The position numbers and the translations under genes are program-made. DNA of 64,000 bases from assembly GCA_046598525.1 (NCBI GenBank), contig JBKJIJ010000008.1, forward strand, positions 276,216 through 340,215, in the 5' to 3' direction. The notes below the pieces were generated by a model. The model searched no databases and had not been told where the DNA came from. It was given only the letters and a program-made list of their open reading frames with translations. This DNA is from Methylotenera_A sp046598525 (GTDB lineage Bacteria > Pseudomonadota > Gammaproteobacteria > Burkholderiales > Methylophilaceae). Shown here one piece after another: positions 32,508-40,893 of this stretch. The first letter of the stretch is position 1. Each line of letters begins with the position of its first letter.

Positions 32508-33335
32508 TTAATCTTTGCTGTCTTCTGACGTAAATGTATATGCGATTCGCAGAGTTAATTCTGTCATAGCATAATGAACTAACTGTCCACCTAATTCCGT
32601 AAGTTCATAAATGTCGGAGTCATCAAATGCGGATGCCAGTACTTTAGTGCCACCGTTACTAGGTTTTTTCGCAGAAGCTTTAGCTATGAAGTTTCCATAA
32701 TAGTCTGTCTCACGGTGCTGCCGTATGACGCCACCCATACTCAGATCGCGTATCAAAAGTTTATATAAATCAGCGTCAGCTGAGTCCTCACGAACTTGGC
32801 TTTTACCAATTTTTCGCCATATAGCACCACGACTCATGCCACCAGAATTATAAATTGCACCAATTACCTTAAAATGAAGTTCAGAGTAGAGACCAACCCA
32901 ATCAATAAACATACGTAAAACGTCATCACTGGATACCTCTGTTGCTGCAGCATTACTAAGAAGATTTCGAATCAAAACTCGCTTATCCTCGCTCTCAGCA
33001 CCAGCCCAATCTCTAAAGGTTTTTTTAACTAATGATTGAAACTCTCTACTTTCAACCCTAGCTGCAACTTTCTCATCTTGTAAATCTAATCTCGCCATAA
33101 TTTCAATAATAGTGGCTTCTTTCTCATGTATCTCTTCTTCAAGCATACGAACCCATTGCTCAAAAAACTGGTTGACTTTTGCTTGCTCATTTTCAGACCA
33201 TGCTCCAGCGATAGCAGAAAGTATCCCGCCAACTATTGGTACCACCCCACTTGCCACTTGTAATGCACCTCGAGCTCCTTTAGCAGCTTTACCCTCTTCA
33301 GGCATTTCAGAATTATCTTTTGGCATATCACTCAT
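32508..33335 (-). CDS. Unrecognised 275-residue protein with N-terminal Gly-rich hydrophobic segment
   Basis: No family recognised. The N-terminus is charged and low complexity (MSDMPKDNSEMPEEGKAAKG), followed by a Gly/Ala-rich hydrophobic stretch VASGVVPIVGGILSAIAGAW at about 27-46, a helical region (50-110, many Glu), a DWAGAESEDKRVLIRNLLSNAA segment (about 109-130) and a C-terminal winged-helix-like part with GAIYNSGGMSRGAIWRKIG and TELGGQLVHYAM. It resembles accessory-region cytosolic proteins with a possible membrane-inserting N-terminus, and lies beside a TA pair. Start ATG at 33335 fits. A role in stress or phage defence is possible but only a guess. Confidence 0.7.
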   Translation of the reverse strand: MSDMPKDNSEMPEEGKAAKGARGALQVASGVVPIVGGILSAIAGAWSENEQAKVNQFFEQWVRMLEEEIHEKEATIIEIMARLDLQDEKVAARVESREFQSLVKKTFRDWAGAESEDKRVLIRNLLSNAAATEVSSDDVLRMFIDWVGLYSELHFKVIGAIYNSGGMSRGAIWRKIGKSQVREDSADADLYKLLIRDLSMGGVIRQHRETDYYGNFIAKASAKKPSNGGTKVLASAFDDSDIYELTELGGQLVHYAMTELTLRIAYTFTSEDSKD

Positions 33336-33373
33336 TTATGACTTCCATCTTTAGCTATACATTAAAAAGAAAC

Positions 33374-34426
33374 TTAACTTGAAACTAATGCTACAAGCAC
33401 TAATTCAATCGCCCGGCAATTCGCCTTAGCATCTTCAAACGTCAGCAAAGGTTGCTTATCATTCAGCACACAATCGCTAAAGTGCTCAATTTCTAAATTA
33501 AAATGGTTGGCGGGGGCAAAGCGTTCTTCGGCGTATTTGCCATCTTCTAGCGCCCAGCTAATCACTGGCACATCATTTTGAAATACCCATGCGGCGTGGC
33601 ATTTTATCCAGCCTTTGGTGCCGATTAGTTCAATTTCGGATTTACGGCTGCGTTCAAAGCTGATATCGAAATGGCCTAAAAGTGCGCGTCCTTCGGCATC
33701 TTGTCCAAAATCTAAAACGCCGCTGGTAACAAGGTCGGCGCCATGTTCATTCAGTTTGGCGTGGGCAACCACTTTTACGGGCTCTGCTGGTTTGCCATTT
33801 TTTTGGCTATTGGCTAAACCCATAGCACAACGCAGGCTATGAATGGCATAAGGGCCAATGTCCCACATGGCACCGCCGCCATCACGCATACTGCGGTTAA
33901 TGCGATACATGCGGGCGGGTTTCATTAAAAATGAAAAACTAGCGCGGGCAGAAAGCACATCGCCAATCAAGCCACTTTCCACAATCTCTTTAAATCGAGC
34001 ATGTTGCGGATGAAAGCGATACATAAAGCCTTCCATCACTTTAACATTTGCCTTTTTAGCCGCCGCCTCAATAGCTTCAATATCGTCAAGCGTGGTTGCC
34101 ATCGGCTTTTCAATCAACACGTGTTTGCCGGCATTAATGGCTTTAAGCGCCCATTCCGCGTGCTCTTCATTTGCCATGGGGCAGTAAATCGCATCAATAT
34201 TGGTGTCATCAATCAAGCTTTGTAAATCGTCATAGCAAATTACATTTGGGTAACATGGTGCGTATTTTTCTAATGTGGCTTTAGCAGCGCCAGCGCGGCG
34301 GCTGGCTATGGCGATTAATTGCGCATTAGGCGCTTCGATAATGGCTGGCAGTAAGCGTTCATTAACGCGGGCGGCACCTAAAATGCCCCATTTTAATTTT
34401 TTATCATTCATCATTTTCTCTGTCAT
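33374..34426 (-). CDS. Gfo/Idh/MocA family oxidoreductase
   Basis: NAD(P)-dependent dehydrogenase of the Gfo/Idh/MocA family, 350 residues. The Rossmann motif is KWGILGAARVNERLLPAI at about 11-28, the sugar-dehydrogenase EKPMA motif with catalytic Lys is near residue 102, and a GGGAMWDIGPYAIHSLR substrate/nucleotide segment follows. The C-terminal domain is the usual alpha/beta sheet. Substrate unknown; no sugar operon surrounds it. ATG at 34426 is used; MNDKKLKWG five codons in is an alternative. Confidence 0.92.
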   Translation of the reverse strand: MTEKMMNDKKLKWGILGAARVNERLLPAIIEAPNAQLIAIASRRAGAAKATLEKYAPCYPNVICYDDLQSLIDDTNIDAIYCPMANEEHAEWALKAINAGKHVLIEKPMATTLDDIEAIEAAAKKANVKVMEGFMYRFHPQHARFKEIVESGLIGDVLSARASFSFLMKPARMYRINRSMRDGGGAMWDIGPYAIHSLRCAMGLANSQKNGKPAEPVKVVAHAKLNEHGADLVTSGVLDFGQDAEGRALLGHFDISFERSRKSEIELIGTKGWIKCHAAWVFQNDVPVISWALEDGKYAEERFAPANHFNLEIEHFSDCVLNDKQPLLTFEDAKANCRAIELVLVALVSS

Positions 34427-34504
34427 TCAATATTTTATAAATCAACTTCATCCATAAACGTCAGTATCCGCGCAGGCGGGAATAACGCGTAGTTAAGATT
34501 ACGA

Positions 34505-35062
34505 TTATTCAAACCATTTAATACTGCAACCAATGCTGGCGATTTGTTCACGCGGGCCTTGGCCTGTTTCGGCAACCATTTTCATGGCATTAAATAAATC
34601 GCGCGTATTATTTTCTGGGGTTTCTGGATTGCGGCCAGCGGCATCAAAACGGCCACGGTATTGCAGCTCGCCTTGCGCATTAAAGCCAAAAAAATCAGGC
34701 GTGCAGATGGCGCCATAGGCTTTGGCCACCTCTTGCGTGTTATCCCACACATACGGAAAGCTAAACCGATTAAGCGTAGCCTCTTCGCGCATGTGTTCAA
34801 AACTATCTTTTGGGTAGCGCACGGTATCGTTGCTTTGAATGGCAATGCTGTTAATGCCATATTGCTCAAGCTCTAGGCAGGTAACCACCAAGCGCGTTTT
34901 TATGCTGATAACATACGGGCAGTGATTACAAATAAACATCACTAATAATCCATTTTTGCCCATCACCATATCGCGCGAAATCATGGTGCCATCTACATTT
35001 TGCAGATTAAAATCCGGCGCTTTCCAACCAAAATCGCATACTGGGGGCTGTAAACTTGCCAT
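34505..35062 (-). CDS. Thioredoxin-fold protein of the AhpC/TSA-like class
   Basis: A 185-residue thioredoxin-family protein. It begins with PDFNLQNVDGTMIS as in peroxiredoxins, has the redox motif CNHCPYV (C-x2-C at residues about 45-48) and later YGAICTPDFFGFNAQGELQYRGRFD, typical of the 'thioredoxin family protein' group with CNHCPYV active sites. No signal peptide, so cytoplasmic. Physiological substrate unknown. It is divergent from rsmE across 80 bp. Confidence 0.9.
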   Translation of the reverse strand: MASLQPPVCDFGWKAPDFNLQNVDGTMISRDMVMGKNGLLVMFICNHCPYVISIKTRLVVTCLELEQYGINSIAIQSNDTVRYPKDSFEHMREEATLNRFSFPYVWDNTQEVAKAYGAICTPDFFGFNAQGELQYRGRFDAAGRNPETPENNTRDLFNAMKMVAETGQGPREQIASIGCSIKWFE

Positions 35063-35142
35063 GCTTTACTCCTTAATTAAACTATAATTCTTAGTACTAC
35101 CATTTTCATTAATTAATCTTAACACTTTCATTTAACGCCATC

Positions 35143-35877
35143 ATGTCTAATACTCGATTTTATAGCGCCGATAAACTGGCCATTGGTGCCGTAGTGGCTT
35201 TATCGCCCAGCGCCGCCACCCATGCCACGCGCGCGTTACGGCTAACGATTGATGATGAATTAAAATTGTTTAATGGCGATGGCAACGATTACACTTGCGC
35301 GCTAATTAGCATTAAAAAAAGTGAAGTGCTGGCAAAAGTGTTATCCAGCCAAACTGTTAATAATGAATCGCCACTTACTATCACCTTGCTACAAGGCATA
35401 TCCAGCGGCGACCGCATGGATTACACCATTCAAAAAGCGGTAGAGCTGGGCGTTAATTGCATTCAGCCCATATCAACAGAGCGCAGCGTAGTAAAACTTA
35501 GCCAAGAGCGCGCGCAAAAGCGGCTTGAGCATTGGCAAAATATCGTCAATTCGGCCTGCGAGCAATCTGGCCGCGCCTTTGTGCCACAAATTTTGCCGCC
35601 CGCAAGCTTATCGCAATGGTTAGCAAGCAACCCAGCTAAAGATGAAACGCGTATTTTGCTAAACCCCGTGGGCGCAACAAAATTGGCTAATTTAGCCAAA
35701 CCAAACGGCAAAATTACGCTTTTAATTGGCGCAGAAGGCGGTTTAAGCCAGCATGAAATCGATGCAGCAACATCACAAGGCTTTCAATCTATTATTTTAG
35801 GGCCGCGTATTTTGCGCACAGAAACAGCCGCATTAACAGCCATTTCATCCATGCAAACCTTGTGGGGCGATTTTTAA
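35143..35877 (+). CDS. rsmE: 16S rRNA m3U1498 methyltransferase RsmE
   Basis: SPOUT-class SAM methyltransferase modifying 16S rRNA U1498, 244 residues. PUA-like N-terminus (MSNTRFYSADKLAIGAVVALSPSAATHATRALRL), then LLQGISSGDRMDYTIQKAVELGVNCIQPISTERSVV and the knot motifs LLIGAEGGLSQHEID and ILGPRILRTETAALTAISSMQ, all characteristic. Intact and of usual length. Confidence 0.97.
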   Translation: MSNTRFYSADKLAIGAVVALSPSAATHATRALRLTIDDELKLFNGDGNDYTCALISIKKSEVLAKVLSSQTVNNESPLTITLLQGISSGDRMDYTIQKAVELGVNCIQPISTERSVVKLSQERAQKRLEHWQNIVNSACEQSGRAFVPQILPPASLSQWLASNPAKDETRILLNPVGATKLANLAKPNGKITLLIGAEGGLSQHEIDAATSQGFQSIILGPRILRTETAALTAISSMQTLWGDF

Positions 35878-35908
35878 AATTGTCATTCAATAATATGGTC
35901 ATTTAACA

Positions 35909-35941
35909 AATATTAATTTGTAATAAATACAAATTAATATT
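35909..35941. promoter_or_regulatory. 33-bp dyad (14-bp perfect arms) upstream of the HTH-argA gene
   Basis: AATATTAATTTGTA and its exact reverse complement TACAAATTAATATT are separated by ATAAA. The dyad ends 36 bp before the argA ATG. It is not followed by a U-run and so is a poor terminator for rsmE. Its size and position fit an operator overlapping the promoter, and the downstream protein carries a Cro/CI-type DNA-binding domain that might bind it. Confidence 0.7.
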
Positions 35942-35977
35942 AACATAGTGTAAATATTACATTTAAAGATTACATTT

Positions 35978-37618
35978 ATGTCACTTGGTCATTGCATTCG
36001 TCAAAAGCGTAAATCGCTAAACCTTACCTTGCAACAGCTGGCGGCTAAAGTAGATGCCGATGCGGGCAATTTATCGCGCATAGAACGCGGCGAATTGGGC
36101 GTTTCTGAAACGCTGTTGCGCAAAATTGCCAGCGCTTTAGATACAACCCCTGCGCAGATTTATGCGTTAAGCGAAACTAATAGCGCAACACTAAAAGTGG
36201 AAGAGCCGCATCAAGCTTATTTGGCTAACCCAGCTAATTTTGTAAAAATCGCCAATTTTGTCAACCCTGCAAACCAAACTTCTGCCATCGATTTTGTGCA
36301 GTGGTTTCGCTCTGCCACGCCTTATATTCATGCCTTTGGCGGTCGCACATTTGTCATCGCATTTGGTGGCGAGGTGGTGAACGAGGCGCAATTTATTGCG
36401 CTATCGCACGATTTAAATTTGCTGGCTAGCTTAGAAGTAAGGCTGGTATTAGTGCACGGCGCAAGGCCACAAATTGAGCAGCGCTTAAAACGCGATAAAT
36501 TAACACCTGCGTTTCATAACGGCCTGCGCGTGACCGATGACGCGGCCATGGAAGCGGTAAAAGAGGCCAATGGCGCGGTGCGGGTAGAGATTGAGGCGCT
36601 ACTTTCAATGGGCATTGCTAATTCACCGATGGCGGGCGCGGATATTCGCGTGGCCAGTGGCAATTTTGTGACTGCAAAACCGCTTGGCCTGCGCAATGGT
36701 GTTGATTTGCAGCATACAGGCGAGGTGCGCAAAGTGGATAGCATAGGCATTCAAAAACGCTTAGATGATAACGAATTGGTGCTGCTTTCGCCGCTTGGCT
36801 ATTCACCCACTGGTGAGGCGTTTAATTTAAGCCTAGAAGATGTAGCGGTAAGTGCGGCGATTGCGCTAGATGCCGATAAGCTGATTTTTTTAATGGATTC
36901 TGAGGGTGTGCGCAATTTGCGTGGCGATTTATTGCGCGAAATGACGGCCGAGAAAGCTAAAAACTTGCTTAAAAATGTACAAAATAATGTGCAAAAAAAC
37001 GAAACGCCCATTCACTTTTCTGAAGACGTTAATTATTATTTACCTGCCGCTGTGCGCGCTTGTGAGCAAGGCGTGGCGCGCACGCATTTAATATCACGGC
37101 ATATTGACGGCGCCATTATTCAAGAGTTATTTACGCACAACGGCATTGGCACCATGGTGACAGAGCAAGGCTTAGAAACCATGCGTCAAGCCAATATTGA
37201 TGATGTTGGCGGCATATTAAAACTGATTGAGCCCTTAGAAAATGATGGTATTTTAGTGCGGCGCGGACGTGAGCGCATTGAAATGGAAATTGACCATTTT
37301 TATGTGATGGAACACGATAATCGCACCATTGGTTGCGCGGCATTGTACCCATTTGCAACTGAAAAAATGGCCGAATTCGCCTGCCTTGCGATTGACCCAG
37401 TGTATCGCGGTGGTGGCCGCGGCGACCGATTATTTAATTATTGCCAAGTGCAAGCCAAAGAAAATGGCTTTAAGCATTTATTTTGCTTAACCACGCGCAC
37501 CGAACATTGGTTTTTAGAGCGCGGATTTATTGAGCAAGCCATTGAAAAACTGCCGCAAGAAAAACAAAAATTGTACAACTTTCAACGAAAATCTAAGGTA
37601 TTTGTTAAATCACTTTGA
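35978..37618 (+). CDS. argA: N-acetylglutamate synthase fused to an N-terminal Cro/CI helix-turn-helix
   Basis: First enzyme of arginine biosynthesis, glutamate to N-acetylglutamate. The 546-residue chain has three parts. Residues 3-62 are an XRE-type HTH (LGHCIRQKRKSLNLTLQQLA, DAGNLSRIERGE, SETLLRKIASALDTTPAQIY). Residues 104-400 are the amino-acid-kinase domain, with FVQWFRSATPYIHAFGGRTF, VLVHGARPQIEQRL and NGLRVTD. Residues 401-546 are the GNAT acetyltransferase with the acetyl-CoA loop DPVYRGGGRGDRLF. From residue 104 on, the protein has the 443-residue length of E. coli ArgA, so the HTH plus a linker (about 63-103) is an addition. The frame is continuous without a stop. argB follows 57 nt later. 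The fusion suggests a synthase that also senses arginine as repressor; this is inference. Confidence 0.93.
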   Translation: MSLGHCIRQKRKSLNLTLQQLAAKVDADAGNLSRIERGELGVSETLLRKIASALDTTPAQIYALSETNSATLKVEEPHQAYLANPANFVKIANFVNPANQTSAIDFVQWFRSATPYIHAFGGRTFVIAFGGEVVNEAQFIALSHDLNLLASLEVRLVLVHGARPQIEQRLKRDKLTPAFHNGLRVTDDAAMEAVKEANGAVRVEIEALLSMGIANSPMAGADIRVASGNFVTAKPLGLRNGVDLQHTGEVRKVDSIGIQKRLDDNELVLLSPLGYSPTGEAFNLSLEDVAVSAAIALDADKLIFLMDSEGVRNLRGDLLREMTAEKAKNLLKNVQNNVQKNETPIHFSEDVNYYLPAAVRACEQGVARTHLISRHIDGAIIQELFTHNGIGTMVTEQGLETMRQANIDDVGGILKLIEPLENDGILVRRGRERIEMEIDHFYVMEHDNRTIGCAALYPFATEKMAEFACLAIDPVYRGGGRGDRLFNYCQVQAKENGFKHLFCLTTRTEHWFLERGFIEQAIEKLPQEKQKLYNFQRKSKVFVKSL

Positions 37619-37675
37619 GTGATTTTTAGATACAATGAAACAAAATTTAATTACATACAAATAATAGGCAAATAC

Positions 37676-38584
37676 ATGCAAAACGACACTCAAGATAATG
37701 CGCAAATCGCCATTGCGCCAGCTCAAAAAGCGAAGATTCTGGCCGAAGCACTGCCTTATATTAAACGATTTTTTGACAAAACCATTGTCATTAAATACGG
37801 CGGCAACGCCATGACAGACGCGCATTTAAAAGAATGTTTTGCGCAAGATGTGGTTTTGCTAAAGCTAGTTGGCATGAACCCTGTGGTGGTGCATGGCGGC
37901 GGCCCGCAAATTAACGAGATGCTGGATAAATTAGGCAAAAAAGGCGAATTTATTCAAGGCATGCGCGTAACCGATGCTGAAACCATGGATGTGGTTGAAA
38001 TGGTACTGGGCGGCCAAGTGAATAAAGAAATCGTCAACCTGATTAATCGCCACGGCGGTAAGGCGGTGGGCCTAACGGGACAAGATGGTAATTTTATTCA
38101 TGCACACAAGTTGATGATGGAAGACATGAATGACCCAACCAAAATGATTGATGTGGGCCAAGTTGGCGAAATTACCGCGATTGACCCAAGCATTATCAAC
38201 TTTTTAGATTCTGGTGACTTTATTCCTGTTGTGGCGCCAATTGGCGTGGGCGAAGATGGCGATACATTTAATATTAATGCCGATGTGGTGGCTGGTAAGT
38301 TAGCCGAAATTTTAGGTGCCGAAAAATTAATCCTATTAACTAATACGCCAGGCGTATTAGATAAATCGGGTAACTTATTAACAGGCTTAACCCCAAAACA
38401 AATTGATGATTTAGTTGCAGATGGCACATTATCGGGCGGCATGTTGCCAAAAATTAGCTCTGCTTTAGATGCCGCCAGAAGCGGTGTAAAAGCGGTGCAT
38501 ATTATTGATGGCCGTGTTGAGCATGCCTTGTTGCTAGAAGTGCTGACTGATGAAGGTGTGGGCACGCTGATTAAGGCCAAGTAA
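37676..38584 (+). CDS. argB: Acetylglutamate kinase
   Basis: Second enzyme of arginine biosynthesis, phosphorylating N-acetylglutamate. KTIVIKYGGNAM (phosphate-binding Lys and Gly pair), VVVHGGGPQINEML, GMRVTDAETMDVVEMVLGGQVNKEI and DVVAGKLAEILGAEKLILLTNTPGV are intact. ATG at 37676 (MQNDTQD) is chosen; an in-frame GTG at 37619 lies against the argA stop and adds a non-typical stretch. About 302 residues. It is adjacent to argA, so the first two arginine steps are encoded together. Confidence 0.97.
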   Translation: MQNDTQDNAQIAIAPAQKAKILAEALPYIKRFFDKTIVIKYGGNAMTDAHLKECFAQDVVLLKLVGMNPVVVHGGGPQINEMLDKLGKKGEFIQGMRVTDAETMDVVEMVLGGQVNKEIVNLINRHGGKAVGLTGQDGNFIHAHKLMMEDMNDPTKMIDVGQVGEITAIDPSIINFLDSGDFIPVVAPIGVGEDGDTFNINADVVAGKLAEILGAEKLILLTNTPGVLDKSGNLLTGLTPKQIDDLVADGTLSGGMLPKISSALDAARSGVKAVHIIDGRVEHALLLEVLTDEGVGTLIKAK

Positions 38585-38587
38585 TTC

Positions 38588-39412
38588 ATGCTATTGAAAC
38601 AGCTAGCAGCTTGCGGGTTAGTGGTTTGTTTATCTGTTTGGGCTAATGCCGCCATTTGCCAAGAGGCTGAAAAGCCAATGTCTACCGAAAGACCTAGCAA
38701 AACGGATAGCCCTTACAGCGTTGCGCCAAACCGTTACCAATTAGAAACGAATGTGGCGGGTTACACCTACGATAAAAGCTGCTTGGATGCCAATTGCACG
38801 CGTAGCAAAACGTATGAGGTATTTGGCACCAATAACTTACGCATTGGCTTAACTGACAAAACAGATATACAGTTTATTACCGATGTGTATTTGAATAAAT
38901 TGATTGAAAACGACACCAATGCCGATACACGCGTGCAAGGTTTTGGCGATACCACGCTGCGTTTTAAATACAATTTAACAGGCAACCATCCCGCTGACAG
39001 CGTATCTTTTGCGCTGTTGCCTTATGTTAAGTTTGCAAGCAACCGCAAAAATCTAAGCCACTCTAAAATTGAATACGGCCTTGGCTTACCCTTTAACGTT
39101 AACCTACCGCACAATTGGAGCATTGGCGGCATGTCAGTCATCAATTGGGTTGATGGCGAAGGCAGCGGCCGTGACCTTAATTACATCAATGCTTTAGTTG
39201 TTAGCAGGCCTATTAACCCATCACTAAAATGGTATTTAGAGTACTTTACTTCTATCACTGAGCACAGCGACTCTACTTGGAAAAATACAATCGACTTTGG
39301 TTTGGTATACACCGTTTCGCCCACTTTTTCATTAGACGCCAATGTGTATAAAGGCGTTACGCGTGCGGCAGGTGACACAAAAGTATTTTTTGGCATGGCT
39401 TATTTGTTTTGA
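38588..39412 (+). CDS. Putative outer-membrane beta-barrel transporter (MetA-pathway type)
   Basis: A 274-residue exported protein with signal peptide (MLLKQLAACGLVVCLSVWANA) followed by STERPSKTDSPYSVAPNRYQLETN, the recurring start of the PF13557-like 'transporter' or phenol MetA-degradation barrel family. The rest is alternating short strands (FGDTTLRFKYNLTG, SFALLPYVKFAS, IEYGLGLPFNVNLP) and a terminal Phe, typical of an outer-membrane barrel. Substrate unknown. It overlaps the next gene by 1 nt (TGATG), so the two are co-translated. Confidence 0.85.
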   Translation: MLLKQLAACGLVVCLSVWANAAICQEAEKPMSTERPSKTDSPYSVAPNRYQLETNVAGYTYDKSCLDANCTRSKTYEVFGTNNLRIGLTDKTDIQFITDVYLNKLIENDTNADTRVQGFGDTTLRFKYNLTGNHPADSVSFALLPYVKFASNRKNLSHSKIEYGLGLPFNVNLPHNWSIGGMSVINWVDGEGSGRDLNYINALVVSRPINPSLKWYLEYFTSITEHSDSTWKNTIDFGLVYTVSPTFSLDANVYKGVTRAAGDTKVFFGMAYLF

Positions 39413-40056
39413 TGTCGCCTACAAATAGCAAAACTATCTGGATTTTCGATTTAGACGATACCCTGCATAACGCCTCAGCGCATATTTTTCCGGTGATGAA
39501 TCGCGCCATGACGCAATATATTATGGATGAATTAAGCTTAGACGAAACGGCGGCGCACCAGTTGCGGCAACATTATTGGCACATTTACGGCGCAACGCTT
39601 AAAGGCCTTATGCGCCATCATGGCGTTGATGCGTTTCACTTTTTAAAGCAAACCCATGCCTTTATGGATTTGCCCAATATGGTGGTGCAGGTGAAACAAT
39701 TGCGCCATTTGCTGCAAAGCCTGCATGGGCGAAAGTGTGTGTTCACTAACGCGCCACGCGAATACGCCATGCGCGTGCTAACAATTATGGGTATTGAAGA
39801 TTGTTTTGAGCTGGTTTTTAGCGTGGAATCCACCAAATTTCATGCCAAGCCATCGGTTCGCGGCTTTCAAATGCTGCTTAAAACCTTAAACACGCATCCT
39901 AAAAATTGCATTATGTTAGAAGATAATTTGCCTGCTTTAATGACCGCAAAACGGCTGGGCATGAAAACGATCTGGGTGACTAAACGATTACAAAAACCTA
40001 ATTTTGTGGATTATCGGATTGGTTCCGTGTTAGCACTCACTCACATTAAGCTATAA
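39412..40056 (+). CDS. HAD-superfamily pyrimidine 5'-nucleotidase
   Basis: A 214-residue HAD hydrolase resembling the SDT1/pyrimidine 5'-nucleotidase group: WIFDLDDTLHNASAHIFP at the N-terminus (DxD nucleophile), FTNAPREYAMRVL with motif II Thr, KPSVRGFQMLL with motif III Lys, and MLEDNLPALMTAKRLGMKTIWV with motif IV acids. The argB-nucleotidase-slmA neighbourhood is common in betaproteobacteria. ATG at 39412 overlaps the upstream stop. Confidence 0.92.
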   Translation: MSPTNSKTIWIFDLDDTLHNASAHIFPVMNRAMTQYIMDELSLDETAAHQLRQHYWHIYGATLKGLMRHHGVDAFHFLKQTHAFMDLPNMVVQVKQLRHLLQSLHGRKCVFTNAPREYAMRVLTIMGIEDCFELVFSVESTKFHAKPSVRGFQMLLKTLNTHPKNCIMLEDNLPALMTAKRLGMKTIWVTKRLQKPNFVDYRIGSVLALTHIKL

Positions 40057-40206
40057 TAATCAATAAAATTTCGTCACGATACGTTGTTGCAAATTGCATT
40101 TTTAATGCTTACATATCAACCATATGCCGCGCACTAAAAACACAATTCGCGCCTAGTCTCGTTTAGAACTTTTAATGATTAAACATAAGAAAATTAAAGG
40201 GAAAAC

Positions 40207-40764
40207 ATGGCATCAGACCGTAAACAACAAATACTAGAAGCGCTTGCCAAAATGTTAGAAAACCCAAAGCGCGAGAAAATTACCACGGCTAGTTTGGCTT
40301 CAAAATTAGATGTATCGGAAGCCGCGCTTTACCGCCATTTTGCCAATAAAGCGCAAATGTTTGAAAGCTTGATTGAGTTTATTGAAGCCAGTATTTTTGG
40401 CGTGATTAATAAAATTACCACGGACGAAACAGACGGCTCAAAACAAGTGCAGTTGATTATTACCATGTTGCTTAAATTTGCCGAAAAAAATCCAGGCATG
40501 ACGCGCGTGCTGATTGGCGATGCGTTGGTGAACGAAGAAGAATGGCTGCAAACGCGTATTAATCAGCTTTACGACAGAATTGAATCCAGCTTAAAACAGA
40601 GCATTCGCATTGCAGAAACCGCCACAGGCGTTAAAAGCGAGCCTGAGATTAAAGCCAATTTAATGATGTGTTATGTGATTGGTCGCTGGCACCAGTTTGC
40701 TAAAAGTGGCTTTAAACGTAAACCAACTGAATTTGTGCAGCAACATTTAGCTATGCTGTATTAA
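40207..40764 (+). CDS. slmA: Nucleoid occlusion factor SlmA (TetR family)
   Basis: TetR-type DNA-binding protein that blocks FtsZ assembly over the nucleoid; 185 residues. HTH: KITTASLASKLDVSEAALYRHFANKAQMFESLIEFIE. The all-helical C-terminus (LKFAEKNPGMTRVLIGDALVNEEEWLQTRINQLYDRIE) matches SlmA. It sits in a genome region close to ftsZ (7 kb), though not linked. Good SD (AAAGGGAAAAC). The 150-bp upstream region shows only AT-rich sequence. Confidence 0.93.
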   Translation: MASDRKQQILEALAKMLENPKREKITTASLASKLDVSEAALYRHFANKAQMFESLIEFIEASIFGVINKITTDETDGSKQVQLIITMLLKFAEKNPGMTRVLIGDALVNEEEWLQTRINQLYDRIESSLKQSIRIAETATGVKSEPEIKANLMMCYVIGRWHQFAKSGFKRKPTEFVQQHLAMLY

Positions 40765-40800
40765 TGTTACAACCAATTTAAAATAGGTTTTAACGCTGCA

Positions 40801-40837
40801 AAAAAAAGGAAAAGCTTATTAAGCTTTTCCTTTTTTT
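40801..40837 (+). terminator. Bidirectional terminator between slmA and the Gly-rich gene
   Basis: A long near-perfect palindrome, GGAAAAGCTT/AAGCTTTTCC with ATT loop, flanked by seven A and seven T, so it serves both the slmA transcript and the convergent minus-strand gene. Confidence 0.95.
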
Positions 40838-40893
40838 ATAACTACTTTTACTGTTAAAACAACATTAAACAAACATTGTTAGTTTAAATCCAC

